DNA of 64,000 nt from Prorocentrum cordatum (Eukaryota; Sar; Dinophyceae; Prorocentrales; Prorocentraceae). The position numbers and the translations under genes were made by a program. The stretch spans positions 67,501 through 131,500 of the forward strand of contig CAUYUJ010016133.1 in assembly GCA_963575745.1 (NCBI GenBank), given 5' to 3'. The first letter of the stretch is position 1. Every line of letters starts with the position of its first letter. The notes beneath the pieces are model-generated. The model searched no databases and had not been told where the DNA came from. It was given only the letters and a program-made list of their open reading frames with translations. Of this stretch, positions 63,723-64,000 are shown piece by piece.

Positions 63723-64000
63723 GAGTAGCGTTGCGCAGGTTCCACAGCCCATCCACAACGGATGTCCTGACCGCCGAGATAGAAACCGGCCGGAGACATA
63801 AAGTTGACCGAACAACGCGGGGGCCCGACTTATGGAGAGGCGTGACCTGGCGAATCGACCACAGGGTGCTCGTGAGCGCGCAGTGCCTGGAAGATTTGCG
63901 AGGGCACGCGTGGCCCGGCGGCCCTCAGGGACCGGTAAACGGACAGCGGCGAAGCAGCTGCGGACCGCGGCAGATGTCGTTTTTAGACTGTCTACCACCG

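Overview
The window reads as nuclear DNA of a dinoflagellate. Three things point there. Two copies of the dinoflagellate trans-spliced leader (DinoSL, CCGTAGCC...GGCTCAAG) are encoded in the DNA at 5255-5276 (+) and 15692-15713 (-). There are long TTTAGGG telomere-type arrays. The large ORFs are non-LTR retrotransposons with endonuclease, reverse transcriptase and RNase H. The DNA is very GC-rich and full of triplet microsatellites, so many long open frames on both strands are by-products of composition. No bacterial gene, rRNA or convincing tRNA was seen. The species is not claimed.

Layout. 0-5 kb: foldback elements, minisatellites, the first copy of a ~170-bp introner-like element and the first copy of a long-TIR MITE. 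5.2-6.8 kb: a processed retrogene running from DinoSL to a poly(A) remnant, flanked by a perfect 10-bp target duplication and carrying an intact ORF. 8.4-15.7 kb (- strand): LINE 1, which begins with a complete DinoSL and has a zinc-finger/coiled-coil ORF1 and an EN-RT-RNase H ORF2; ORF2 is broken by a 381-bp A-rich tract. 17.6-27.1 kb: C/G-tract DNA, interstitial telomere arrays and three tandem satellite units built largely on a 10-bp repeat, then an inverted block and degenerate telomere-like DNA. 27.8-30.8 kb: a 100-bp satellite and a 27-bp minisatellite. 31.3-32.4 kb: a decayed RT fragment of another lineage. 33-34 kb: two introner-like copies. 34.6-41.8 kb (+ strand): LINE 2, in which ORF1 and ORF2 form a single frame interrupted only by two TGA codons, with a lost endonuclease Asp. 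42-54 kb: diverged dispersed repeats, three more introner-like copies and a second MITE copy. 54.3-57.3 kb: tandem hairpins, a 407-bp higher-order repeat and a GGA tract. 58-60 kb: a foldback and a weak minus-strand coding candidate. 61.6-63.1 kb: a CAN-triplet array.

How it fits together. LINE proteins are the obvious machinery for reverse transcribing trans-spliced mRNAs. The retrogene and LINE 1 both carry the leader, and both LINEs and the retrogene sit in pyrimidine (TCC-rich) tracts in the same orientation. All six introner-like copies lie on the + strand, as expected if they follow a one-directional host gene cluster, although no host gene could be identified. Host coding content visible here is small: one retrogene ORF plus weak candidates.
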